A stretch of 6,099 bases of DNA from Burkholderiales bacterium (GTDB lineage: Bacteria > Pseudomonadota > Gammaproteobacteria > Burkholderiales > Burkholderiaceae_C), in the NCBI GenBank assembly GCA_006227785.1, contig SBFU01000134.1:1-6099 (forward strand), written 5' to 3'. How positions within the stretch are numbered: position 1 is the first letter of the stretch; each line of letters begins with the position of its first letter. A program made the translations under genes and the position numbers. Below, piece by piece: positions 1 through 6,082 of the stretch. The notes beneath the pieces are model-generated. The model searched no databases and was not told the DNA's origin. It worked only from the letters and a program-made list of their open reading frames with translations.

Positions 1-2
1 GC

Positions 3-98
3 CCGCCTTGGGACGGCCCTGCGGCGCGCGCAGGCCGCCCCCACGCTCCACCGCTGCGCGGGTCGCCACACCGTTTCCAGGACAAAGCTGACCGATGA
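3..98 (+). CDS. Possible 3' end of an upstream gene (partial, unidentified)
   Basis: One forward frame is open from the window edge to a TGA at 96-98 and would overlap the ATG of the next gene by four bases (ATGA, 95-98), the overlap typical of co-transcribed bacterial genes. The roughly 31 visible residues are rich in Pro, Arg, Ala and His and end in KADR, like the basic tail of some nucleic-acid-binding proteins; no domain can be seen. A second forward frame is also open from position 2 to a TGA at 89-91, with similar GC at third positions, so the frame choice is uncertain. It could equally be non-coding GC-rich sequence. I do not recognise the gene. Confidence 0.3.
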   Translation, partial: PPWDGPAARAGRPHAPPLRGSPHRFQDKADR

Positions 99-742
99 TC
101 AAGTTGCTGCTTCTGATGGGCATGCTGGGCTGGCTGCCCGCGGTCGCCTTGGCGCAGTCCGTGGCGCTCAGCGGGGTGGCGGGCGGCAAGGCCCTGGTGG
201 TCATTGACGGAGCAGCTCCACGCTTCCTTTCGCCGGGGCAGGCGCACCAGGGGGTGAGGCTGATCGGCGTGCAAGGGCAGACCGCCACGATGGAGATCGA
301 TGGGCGCCGCCAGGAGCTGCATGTCGGACAGGCACCGGTCAGTGTGGGAGCGCGCTCGGCCGGGACGACCGGCGGTCAGCGCATCGTGCTGACGGCCGAT
401 GGACAAGGCCATTTCATGCCGCAGGGCCAGATCAATGGGCGCACTGTGCAGTTCATGGTCGACACAGGGGCCACCCTGGTCATCCTCGGTGAAGCAGAGG
501 CCAGGCGCATCAACCTGCGCTACGAGCAGGGACAACGTGTGCGGGTAGCCACCGCCAATGGGCAGGTTCAGGGCTACCAGGTCAGTCTGGGCCAGGTGCG
601 CGTGGGCGATGTCCAGGTGTTCGAGGTGCCAGGCATCGTGCTGCCCCAGGCCATGCCCTATGTGCTGCTGGGCAACAGCTTTCTCACACGGTTCCAGATG
701 CAGCGCACCAACGACCAGATGACCCTGGACCGGCGCTTCTGA
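95..742 (+). CDS. Exported retropepsin-like aspartic protease (TIGR02281 / clan AA type)
   Basis: This 215-residue protein begins with a signal peptide: K3, a hydrophobic core at about 4-18, and a probable signal-peptidase site after ALA-20. The protease domain covers about 95-213. The catalytic motif DTGAT is at 123-127 inside FMVDTGATLVIL, and the second retropepsin hallmark, hydrophobic-hydrophobic-Gly, appears as VLLGNSFL at 190-197. Only one catalytic Asp is present per chain, so by analogy with retropepsins it should work as a homodimer, here in the periplasm. Residues 21-90 form a beta-rich N-terminal part without a recognised domain (VALSGVAGGKALVVIDG at 23-39). Physiological substrates of this family are generally unknown. 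The ATG at 95 is chosen because it directly precedes the signal peptide; the nearest Shine-Dalgarno-like AGGA (79-82) is rather far, at 12 bases. The gene converges on the RidA-family gene. Confidence 0.85.
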   Translation: MIKLLLLMGMLGWLPAVALAQSVALSGVAGGKALVVIDGAAPRFLSPGQAHQGVRLIGVQGQTATMEIDGRRQELHVGQAPVSVGARSAGTTGGQRIVLTADGQGHFMPQGQINGRTVQFMVDTGATLVILGEAEARRINLRYEQGQRVRVATANGQVQGYQVSLGQVRVGDVQVFEVPGIVLPQAMPYVLLGNSFLTRFQMQRTNDQMTLDRRF

Positions 743-755
743 ACCGGTGTCCGGT
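743..755. repeat. Small inverted repeat between convergent genes (ACCGG-TGT-CCGGT)
   Basis: The 12-base gap between the protease stop (742) and the RidA-family stop (755-757) is a 5-bp GC-rich stem with a three-base loop. An alternative pairing uses GACCGG at 728-733 with CCGGTC at 751-756. No T-run follows on either strand, so it does not qualify as a standard intrinsic terminator. It may be a weak bidirectional transcription barrier or chance in GC-rich DNA. Confidence 0.25.
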
Positions 756-1123
756 CAGGTGGCCGGCCTCAGGGCTGCCGTCACCACGATTTCGATGCGG
801 TAGGCCGGGTTGGCCAGCGCCGCCTGCACGGTGGCGCGCGGCGGCGCGGTGCCAGGCACAACCCACGCATCCCAGACTTCATTCATGGTCCCGATCTCGG
901 CGATGTCGGTCAGGTAGATCAGGGCCTGCAGGATGCGCGATTTGTCACTTCCCGACTCGATCAACCAGTGCTCCACCTGCTGCAGCACATCTTCAGTCTG
1001 TCCCCGGATGTCGGTGTCACCACGCTCCGGCACCATGCCACCGAGGTAGACCACCCCGTTGAATACGGCCAGTTCCGAGTAGCGGGCCGACACACCCACG
1101 CGTCGGATGTCCTTGTCGTTCAT
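755..1123 (-). CDS. RidA (YjgF/YER057c/UK114) family protein
   Basis: This 122-residue protein spans one complete Rid domain, close to the usual 115-130 residues. The C-terminal signature is clear: [23 protein letters not shown] at about 94-115, with R96 and E111 spaced like R105 and E120 of E. coli RidA, the pair that handles imine/enamine intermediates such as 2-aminoacrylate. The Ser of the SGQ motif in classical RidA aligns here to a Gly (YLGGMVP, 26-32), so it belongs to a divergent subgroup and true RidA activity is not assured; the symbol is therefore left blank. Rid proteins are usually cytosolic trimers. It is the last gene of the minus-strand block. Its ATG overlaps the plsY stop as ATGA (1120-1123), and GGGAG (1131-1135) lies 7 bases upstream, which fixes the start. 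Confidence 0.88.
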   Translation of the reverse strand: MNDKDIRRVGVSARYSELAVFNGVVYLGGMVPERGDTDIRGQTEDVLQQVEHWLIESGSDKSRILQALIYLTDIAEIGTMNEVWDAWVVPGTAPPRATVQAALANPAYRIEIVVTAALRPAT

Positions 1124-1746
1124 TTCTTGGCTCCCAGGCGGCTTTCCTTGCCGGCGATCAACCGGTTGATGTTCTCAGCATGGCGCCAGACCAGCAGGAC
1201 GGCCATGACAGCCAGCGCCAGCACTTTCATGCCAGGGGCTTCCCAGGCAACACCGGAACCGAAGAGGTAGTACACAGGCGCAAAGACCGCCGTGGCAATG
1301 GACGCCAGAGAAGAGTAGCGGAAGAAGAAAGCGATGATCAGCCAGGTCGCCAGGGCCGCCAGCCCCAGCCAGGGGTTGAAGGCGAAGATGACGCCCGCAG
1401 CGGTGGCGACTCCTTTGCCTCCCTGAAACCTGAAGAACACCGGCCACAGGTGGCCCAGAAAGGCGGCCAGCCCCACCATGGCTTCGGTGCCATCACCCAG
1501 GCCCCAGCGCGCGCCCCAGACCTGAACGATGACCACCGGCAGCCAACCCTTGATGGCGTCCAGCAGCAAGGTGACGATGGCCGCCGCCTTGCTGCCCGAT
1601 CGCAGCACATTGGTGGCACCCGGGTTCTTGCTGCCATAGGTGCGTGGATCGGCCAGACCCATGGCGCGACTGACCACAACAGCGAAGGACAACGAGCCGG
1701 CCAGATAGGCCAGCACAATGGCGATGAAGGGGTAGGCTTGGTCCAA
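1120..1746 (-). CDS. plsY: Acyl-phosphate:glycerol-3-phosphate acyltransferase PlsY (TTG start)
   Basis: PlsY is an inner-membrane enzyme that moves the acyl group from acyl-phosphate (made by PlsX) to glycerol-3-phosphate, giving lysophosphatidic acid, the first committed step of phospholipid synthesis. The 208-residue protein shows the conserved motifs in order: [10 protein letters not shown] at 17-26 followed by [19 protein letters not shown] at 33-51; [21 protein letters not shown] at 98-118; and [20 protein letters not shown] at 186-205. About five hydrophobic segments lie between them (5-25, 55-78, 88-106, 115-145, 148-190 including turns). The TTG at 1746 is chosen because it directly precedes the first membrane segment, has AAGGA 6 bases upstream, and gives the family's usual length. 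The frame stays open up to 2058, but that extension lies over ybaK and does not look like PlsY. It starts 28 bases after ybaK and overlaps the RidA-family gene by ATGA. Confidence 0.95.
   Translation of the reverse strand: MDQAYPFIAIVLAYLAGSLSFAVVVSRAMGLADPRTYGSKNPGATNVLRSGSKAAAIVTLLLDAIKGWLPVVIVQVWGARWGLGDGTEAMVGLAAFLGHLWPVFFRFQGGKGVATAAGVIFAFNPWLGLAALATWLIIAFFFRYSSLASIATAVFAPVYYLFGSGVAWEAPGMKVLALAVMAVLLVWRHAENINRLIAGKESRLGAKK
1131..1135 (-). promoter_or_regulatory. Ribosome binding site of the RidA-family gene
   Basis: GGGAG on the minus strand lies 7 bases before the ATG at 1123. It sits inside the last codons of plsY, so the RidA-family gene can be translated independently as well as by coupling through the ATGA overlap. 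Confidence 0.6.
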
Positions 1747-1752
1747 GACGGA

Positions 1753-1757
1753 TCCTT
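1753..1757 (-). promoter_or_regulatory. Ribosome binding site that decides the plsY TTG start
   Basis: AAGGA on the minus strand is separated by 6 bases (TCCGTC) from the TTG at 1746. No ATG or GTG stands at a suitable place near the first membrane segment, so this site is the main support for the non-canonical start. Confidence 0.65.
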
Positions 1758-1774
1758 GTTGGGCGCGAGAGCCG

Positions 1775-2266
1775 CTATTCTGCCAGTGCGCACTGCACGG
1801 GCCTGGCCCCGAGTGGTCCGCTGAGAACGGCAGGTTCGATGCCCACCAGAAAGCCGCGCCGCCCTCCGTTGATCCAGATCTTCGGCAACGCCAGCACGGT
1901 CTGCTCGACCCAGACCGGCATGGCACGGCGCAGGCCAAATGGCGAAGTGCCTCCCACGAGATAGCCACTGTGTCGGTTGGCCACCTCAGGCTTGCAGGGC
2001 TCGACCGACTTGGCGCCAATCTGGCGCGCCAGGTTCTTGGTCGACACGGTCCGGTCACCGTGCATCAGGATGGCCAGAGGCTTGGCCGCCTCGTCCTGCA
2101 TGATCAGGGTCTTGACCACCGCATGGGGATCCAGGCCGAGCACAACGGCACTGTGCTGGGCCCCCCCGTGTTCAAGGTACTCGTAGGGATGCTCGCTGAA
2201 CACCACCCCGTGTGCCTTCAGCCAGGCCGTGGCGGGCGTCTCGGAAACATGGCCCTTTTTTGGCAT
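1775..2266 (-). CDS. ybaK: Cys-tRNA(Pro)/Cys-tRNA(Cys) deacylase YbaK
   Basis: YbaK is a free-standing cytosolic editing protein that hydrolyses Cys-tRNA(Pro), the product of prolyl-tRNA synthetase mischarging, and so prevents Cys-for-Pro errors. The 163-residue protein is one YbaK/EbsC domain of normal length. Visible family marks are VVKTLIM at 50-56, whose K52 matches the essential Lys (K46 in the Haemophilus protein), [16 protein letters not shown] at 69-84, [11 protein letters not shown] at 101-111, and [11 protein letters not shown] at 132-142. The start at 2266 is preferred: it overlaps the reductase stop as TGATG, which suggests translation by re-initiation, and no strong Shine-Dalgarno is visible. 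The frame is open further upstream to a TTG at 2293 with a GTG at 2269, but those give an unneeded N-terminal extension. plsY follows 28 bases after the stop. A run of seven C at 2161-2167 falls in the gene but leaves the frame intact. Confidence 0.93.
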   Translation of the reverse strand: MPKKGHVSETPATAWLKAHGVVFSEHPYEYLEHGGAQHSAVVLGLDPHAVVKTLIMQDEAAKPLAILMHGDRTVSTKNLARQIGAKSVEPCKPEVANRHSGYLVGGTSPFGLRRAMPVWVEQTVLALPKIWINGGRRGFLVGIEPAVLSGPLGARPVQCALAE

Positions 2267-3324
2267 CACTGCGCAGGGTCGCGCGTTTCCCAACGAATGG
2301 CATCAATCGCAGCCAGCAATTCGGACGAGAGTGGCACGCTCCAGGCGTCCAGACATTCGTCAAGCTGGACCAGCGATGTGACACCGATGATGGTGCTGGC
2401 CACACGCCAGTTGCGGTAGCAGAAGGCCAGCGCCAGTTGCGACGGGGTAAGGCCGTGATCGCGCGCCAGGGCGTTGTACCGGCGCGAGGCTGCGAGTGAC
2501 TCGGGTCGACCCCAGCGCTGCTTGCGCATGGACTCGAACAGGGCCATACGGCCATGCTCACCCACCAGCCCGGTTTCGTCGTACTTGCCCGTCAGCAGGC
2601 CGAAACCCAGCGGCGAATAGGCCAGCAAGCCCACACCCAAACGGTGACAGGTCTCGTCCAGTCCATTCTCATAGGATCGATTGATGAGGCAGTAGGGGTT
2701 TTGCACCGTGGCGACCCGGGGCAGGCCATGTTGTTCAGCCAGGCGAACAAACTCGTGTACCCCATAGGGCGATTCGTTGGACAGGCCGATGGCCTTGACC
2801 TTGCCCTGGCGCACCAGCTGTTCCATGGCTTCGAGCTGCTCGTGGATGCTCGCGCAGGCCTTGTCCTTGGTCGGATCAAAGGACAGGGCACCGAAGGCGG
2901 GCACGTTGCGCGCTGGCCAGTGGATCTGGTAGAGATCGATGACCTCGGCCTGTAGCCGGCGAAGGCTGCCTTCACAGGCATGGATGATCTCGGCCTTGCT
3001 CAGGCCGGACTGATCCCCGCGGATCCAGGGCATGCCGCGCGAGGGACCGGCGACCTTGGTGGCCAGCACCACCTGCTGACGCGCGCCAGGGCGGCGCGCC
3101 AGCCAGTTGCCGATGATGGTCTCGGTGGCCCCGCAGGTCTCGGCACGGGCGGGCACCGCGTACATCTCGGCGGTGTCGATGAAATTGACTCCCCGCTCCA
3201 GCGACCGGTCAAGGATCGCGTGGGCATCGGCCTCGCCGACCTGCTCGCCAAAGGTCATGGTACCCAGGCAGATGGGGGTGACTTCGAGGCCGCTCTGGCC
3301 GAGGGTGGTGATGGGCAGTTTCAC
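2266..3324 (-). CDS. tas: NADP(H)-dependent aldo/keto reductase, Tas family (GTG start)
   Basis: The 352-residue protein is a full aldo/keto reductase (TIM barrel) that resembles E. coli Tas closely, including GTMTFGEQ at 21-28, GNWLARR at 72-78 and IHWPAR at 134-139. The catalytic tetrad is visible: D50 and Y55 in FIDTAEMY, K90 in LATKVAGPS, and H135. Cofactor contacts expected for the family are SNE at 182-184, Q208, YSPLGFG at 236-242, and the NADPH-phosphate region IIGVTSLVQLDE at 312-323. It should reduce aldehydes or ketones with NADPH in the cytosol; the physiological substrate is not predictable. The start is a GTG that overlaps the synthetase stop (GTGA, 3321-3324), with AGGAAA (3332-3337) 7 bases upstream. 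The stop shares a base with the ybaK ATG (TGATG). The symbol rests on resemblance to Tas, which in E. coli was linked to starvation-associated reversion; that role is not implied here. Confidence 0.9.
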   Translation of the reverse strand: MKLPITTLGQSGLEVTPICLGTMTFGEQVGEADAHAILDRSLERGVNFIDTAEMYAVPARAETCGATETIIGNWLARRPGARQQVVLATKVAGPSRGMPWIRGDQSGLSKAEIIHACEGSLRRLQAEVIDLYQIHWPARNVPAFGALSFDPTKDKACASIHEQLEAMEQLVRQGKVKAIGLSNESPYGVHEFVRLAEQHGLPRVATVQNPYCLINRSYENGLDETCHRLGVGLLAYSPLGFGLLTGKYDETGLVGEHGRMALFESMRKQRWGRPESLAASRRYNALARDHGLTPSQLALAFCYRNWRVASTIIGVTSLVQLDECLDAWSVPLSSELLAAIDAIRWETRDPAQ

Positions 3325-5117
3325 GTCTTGCTTTCCTGTGCTTGCTGGTAGCGGGCCTCTTCCTGCAGGCGCAGCACGCGCCGCTGGACCTTGCCCGTGG
3401 TCGTCATGGGCAGAGAGTCTACAAACTCCACCGCCTTGGGGTATTCGTAGGGTGCCAGTTTCCCCTTCACGTGTGTCTGCAGCGCCTGCACCAGGGCATC
3501 GTCCGGTACAAATCCGGGCGCCAGCACCACGTAGGCCTTGACCACGGCGCCCCGCTCGGCGTCTGGCTTGGGCACCACCGCCGCATTCGCCACGGCCGGG
3601 TGCTTGACCAGGCAGTTCTCGATTTCGCTGGGCCCGATGCGGTAGCCGGCCGCCTTGAACACATCATCGGCCCGACCCTGGTACCAGAGGTAGCCGTCCT
3701 CATCGCGCACGGCCAGATCGCCAGTGCGGCACCAGCTGTACAGCGGCACACCCAGCACCTCGTCACGCTCGGTTCGTTGCGTTCTGGTGGCCGATGGGTC
3801 CGGGGTGAACTTCCCGCGGGTGGCCGCTTCGTTCTTCCAGTAGCCCAGGAAGAAGATCGGATCGGGCCGGCCATGCACGTCCAGCCGGTGCACCGACACG
3901 TCACCCGGCACGCCCACAGGACATTCATGTCCTGCTTCGTCGATCACGGCCACCCGGTGTCCCGGATACGCCTTGCCCATGCTGCCTGGCCTGGCCGGAT
4001 AGAGCCGGGCGCAATTGCCCACGATGTAGTTGATCTCGGTCTGGCCGAACATCTCGTTGACCGTGACGCCCAGGTGCTGCTCGCACCAGGCAAACACCGC
4101 GTCGCCCACCGCCTCACCGGCACTCATCAGGCCTTCCAGCCGGATGTCATAGCGCTGGCGCGGCTTGGGACAGGCCTTCATCATGGCCTTGAGCGCCGTG
4201 GGGAACAGGAAGCTGTGGGTCACCCGATGGCGCTCCAGCAGCTCGAACGCCACCTGGGGACTGAAGCGTCCGTTGTAGCCGACTATGGTGCGCCCGAAAT
4301 ACAGCGTGGGCAGCAGCGCGTCCATCAGGCCGCCGGTCCAGGCCCAGTCTGCCGGCGACCAGAACACCGCCTGGGACCCCGCTGAGGCATCGGACGGATC
4401 GAAGCCGAACCAGTTCTGGCTGCAGATGAACCCGCTGAGATTGCCGATCAAGGCCCGGTGCGGAATGAGCGCACCTTTGGGATTGCCTGTGGTGCCGCTG
4501 GTGTAGATCAGCACCGCGGCCTCTTCGGCCCGCGTGGGCACCAGATCGAAGCGGTCGGGCTCTTGCGCCAGCACCGAGGCCCAATCCAGTACACCACTGC
4601 CGCTGGCCAGGCCATCGACGGCGATGACGGTATGCAGCGCCGGGCATTCGGCGGCGACCGCCTGTACCGCCGACCGGGTGCTGGCATCGCAGATGGCCAC
4701 CACGGCCTCACTGTCGTGCAGGCGGTAGGCCAGTGCCTCGGGGCCAAAAAGCTGCGACAAGGGCATGCCCACGGCCCCCATCTGCAAGACAGCCATGTAG
4801 GCCACGGCCGTCTCGAAGCGCTGTGGCAGCACGATGGCCACCCGGTCGCCCCGGCCCACCCCCAAGGCCACCAGGGCATGGGAAAGGCGATTGGCCTGTT
4901 GCTGGAGTTCGGCGTAACTGTGTGCCCGGTCCGGCTGCTGGGCACCGCAGGCGACCACGGCCGTCTGGTCGGCATGCCGGTGATCGTCGGCCCAGCGGCG
5001 CGAACAGACCTGGGCCATGTTGAACCACTCGGGTACCTCCCAGCCGAAGGCCTGGTGAAGGGCCTGGTGGGCATCAGGGATCGCGGGCCTGCTGTCGCTG
5101 CGACGACTCGTGCGCAT
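3321..5117 (-). CDS. AMP-forming acyl-CoA synthetase (acetyl/medium-chain ACS-like)
   Basis: This 598-residue protein of the ANL superfamily activates a carboxylic acid with ATP to an acyl-adenylate and then to acyl-CoA in the cytosol. The N-terminal part (VPEWFNMAQ at 28-36) fits acetyl-CoA/medium-chain (ACSM-like) synthetases. Core motifs follow in order: phosphate loop YTSGTTGNPKG at 205-215, WSPADWAW at 253-260, MSAGEAVG at 331-338, FGQTE at 357-361, TGD at 465-467, hinge GRADDVFKAAGYRIGPSEIE at 481-500, and the catalytic adenylation Lys K576 in TTTGKVQRR. All are intact, so it should be active; chain length of the substrate cannot be told. Between GYWKNE (425-430) and TGD is a stretch about 20 residues longer than in human ACSM2A as I recall it, centred on TPDPSATRTQRTERDEV (438-454). 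The ATG at 5117 has AGGAG 7 bases upstream. It is the first gene of the block and overlaps the reductase start by GTGA. Confidence 0.93.
   Translation of the reverse strand: MRTSRRSDSRPAIPDAHQALHQAFGWEVPEWFNMAQVCSRRWADDHRHADQTAVVACGAQQPDRAHSYAELQQQANRLSHALVALGVGRGDRVAIVLPQRFETAVAYMAVLQMGAVGMPLSQLFGPEALAYRLHDSEAVVAICDASTRSAVQAVAAECPALHTVIAVDGLASGSGVLDWASVLAQEPDRFDLVPTRAEEAAVLIYTSGTTGNPKGALIPHRALIGNLSGFICSQNWFGFDPSDASAGSQAVFWSPADWAWTGGLMDALLPTLYFGRTIVGYNGRFSPQVAFELLERHRVTHSFLFPTALKAMMKACPKPRQRYDIRLEGLMSAGEAVGDAVFAWCEQHLGVTVNEMFGQTEINYIVGNCARLYPARPGSMGKAYPGHRVAVIDEAGHECPVGVPGDVSVHRLDVHGRPDPIFFLGYWKNEAATRGKFTPDPSATRTQRTERDEVLGVPLYSWCRTGDLAVRDEDGYLWYQGRADDVFKAAGYRIGPSEIENCLVKHPAVANAAVVPKPDAERGAVVKAYVVLAPGFVPDDALVQALQTHVKGKLAPYEYPKAVEFVDSLPMTTTGKVQRRVLRLQEEARYQQAQESKT
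3332..3337 (-). promoter_or_regulatory. Ribosome binding site of the reductase GTG start
   Basis: AGGAAA on the minus strand lies 7 bases upstream of the GTG at 3324, within the final codons of the synthetase gene. Together with the GTGA overlap it supports the GTG rather than a later start, and the resulting N-terminus (MKLPITTLG) matches family beginnings. Confidence 0.6.
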
Positions 5118-5124
5118 GCACTGT

Positions 5125-5129
5125 CTCCT
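5125..5129 (-). promoter_or_regulatory. Ribosome binding site of the acyl-CoA synthetase
   Basis: AGGAG on the minus strand stands 7 bases before the ATG at 5117, the strongest Shine-Dalgarno in the window. It fixes the first start of the operon and lies between the two divergent genes. Confidence 0.7.
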
Positions 5130-5137
5130 GGGTGTTT

Positions 5138-5166
5138 TTTATGATCCATGGAATGTACCAAGTCAT
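5138..5166 (-). promoter_or_regulatory. Candidate promoter of the five-gene operon
   Basis: On the minus strand ATGACT (5161-5166) and CATAAA (5138-5143) are 17 bases apart; each matches the sigma-70 consensus hexamers at four of six positions. Transcription would begin near 5131, giving a leader of about 14 bases with the AGGAG site at its start. The element lies over the first codons of the divergent hydrolase gene. This is a by-eye match and could be chance, though it is the only AT-rich spot near the operon start. Confidence 0.35.
5140..5145 (+). promoter_or_regulatory. Possible -10 element of the hydrolase gene (TATGAT)
   Basis: TATGAT matches the sigma-70 -10 consensus at five of six positions. 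The best-spaced upstream hexamer (TGCACT, 5117-5122) is a poor -35. If used, transcription would begin near 5152, almost at the ATG at 5153, which would make the message leaderless or nearly so. The element overlaps the minus-strand -10 candidate on the opposite strand. Confidence 0.25.
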
Positions 5167-6061
5167 CCATGCTTCCCGCAGCGAGTTTGTCCCGATTCGC
5201 GACCACCTCTACCACGTGCGCATCTGGGGCGAACCCCAGGAAGATGCCCCGCCACTGGTGCTGGTGCACGGCTGGATGGACGTCGCGGCCTCCTGGCAGT
5301 TCATGGTGGACGCCCTGCAGAGTGGGCGCTGGATTGTGGCGCCCGACTGGCGCGGCTTTGGCCTCACCCGCCGGGAAGGGGCAGCGGTGGATGGCTACTG
5401 GTTTGCCGACTACCTGGCCGATCTGGATGCCCTGCTCGACCACTACGCCGGGGGGCGAGCGGTCGATCTGGTAGGCCACAGCATGGGCGGCAATGTCGCC
5501 ATGATCTACGCCGGCGTACGGCCCGCGCGGATCCGGCGCCTGGTCAATCTCGAAGGTTTTGGCATGCCGGCCACGAAGGCCGCCCAGGCGCCCGGTCGCT
5601 ACGGTCAGTGGCTGGACGAGCTGCGTGCGCTTCGCCAGGGCCAGACCACCCTCAAACACTACGACAGCGCAGACCAGGTGGCCCGTCGCCTGATGAAAAC
5701 CAACCCGCGCCTGCCGCAAGACAAGGCGGACTGGCTGGCCCGCCAGTGGGCGAAACCCGATGAACAGGGTCGCTGGCACATCCTGGGTGACCCGGCCCAC
5801 AAGGTGATCAGCGCCCACCTCTACCGGGCCGACGAGGCGCAGGAGGTGTTCAGGCGCATCGAGGCCCCCACCCTGAGCGTGACCGCCAGCGACGACAGCC
5901 TCGGCCTGTGGTGGCGCGGCAAGTACACGCTGGCGGACTACCGCGAACGGATCCAGGCGGTACCGCAGCTGACCGAGGCCCGGGTCGAAGACGCCGGTCA
6001 CATGCTGCACCACGACCAGCCTGAAGCGCTGGCGCGACTGCTGGATCGCTTTCTGGATTGA
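5141..6061 (+). CDS. Alpha/beta-fold hydrolase
   Basis: The 306-residue protein has the order of an alpha/beta hydrolase: strand and oxyanion loop LVLVHGWMD at 39-47, PDWRGFG at 68-74, nucleophile elbow GHSMGG at 112-117 with catalytic S114, an acid candidate in SDDS (D251 or D252), and the catalytic His H287 in DAGHMLHH. A mostly helical cap lies at about 140-235. No signal peptide is visible, so it is probably cytosolic. It hydrolyses an ester, thioester or related bond; the substrate cannot be predicted. The start is uncertain: GTG 5132, ATG 5141 and ATG 5153 share the frame. ATG 5141 is chosen because GGGTG (5130-5134) lies 6 bases upstream, a weak ribosome site; ATG 5153 gives 302 residues and is nearly as likely. 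The gene diverges from the acyl-CoA synthetase gene, a pairing that might reflect shared acyl metabolism. Confidence 0.88.
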   Translation: MIHGMYQVIHASRSEFVPIRDHLYHVRIWGEPQEDAPPLVLVHGWMDVAASWQFMVDALQSGRWIVAPDWRGFGLTRREGAAVDGYWFADYLADLDALLDHYAGGRAVDLVGHSMGGNVAMIYAGVRPARIRRLVNLEGFGMPATKAAQAPGRYGQWLDELRALRQGQTTLKHYDSADQVARRLMKTNPRLPQDKADWLARQWAKPDEQGRWHILGDPAHKVISAHLYRADEAQEVFRRIEAPTLSVTASDDSLGLWWRGKYTLADYRERIQAVPQLTEARVEDAGHMLHHDQPEALARLLDRFLD

Positions 6062-6063
6062 AT

Positions 6064-6082
6064 CCGCCGGCTCCGCTGGCGG
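6064..6082 (+). terminator. Hairpin after the hydrolase gene (possible weak terminator)
   Basis: Two bases after the hydrolase stop, CCGCCGGC pairs with GCTGGCGG around a three-base TCC loop: an 8-bp stem containing one G-T wobble. Only two T residues follow, so as an intrinsic terminator it lacks a proper U-tract. It may still slow RNA polymerase or protect the 3' end. The bases after it (6083-6099) include an ATG at 6086 and AT-rich sequence but are cut by the window edge. Confidence 0.4.

Noticed and set aside
1180..1824. 214-codon plus-strand open frame opposite plsY
   Set aside because: It is antisense to PlsY, whose membrane and motif pattern is complete; the frame is Gln/Gly/His/Asp-rich without a domain.
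1747..2058. N-terminal extension of PlsY by 104 residues
   Set aside because: The extension lies over ybaK in another frame and does not resemble PlsY; TTG 1746 has a good ribosome site and gives the usual length.
2161..2167. Run of seven C in ybaK as a phase-variable tract or sequencing error
   Set aside because: The frame is intact across it, encoding Gly-Gly in a normal family context, and seven bases is short for slippage in a GC-rich genome.
2267..2293. Longer YbaK starting at TTG 2293 or GTG 2269
   Set aside because: The extra residues are unlike family N-termini, no ribosome site precedes TTG 2293, and ATG 2266 makes a coupled TGATG junction.
3342..4385. A 347-codon open frame on the plus strand inside the synthetase gene
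   Set aside because: It is antisense to a gene with all ANL motifs intact, no domain is visible, and composition is that of a shadow frame.
4508..6013. A 501-codon open frame on the minus strand running across both the hydrolase and the start of the synthetase
   Set aside because: It is antisense to the hydrolase and out of frame with the synthetase. Both overlapped genes carry complete family motifs, while this frame has none and shows the His/Gly/Val/Pro-rich composition of GC-rich antisense frames.
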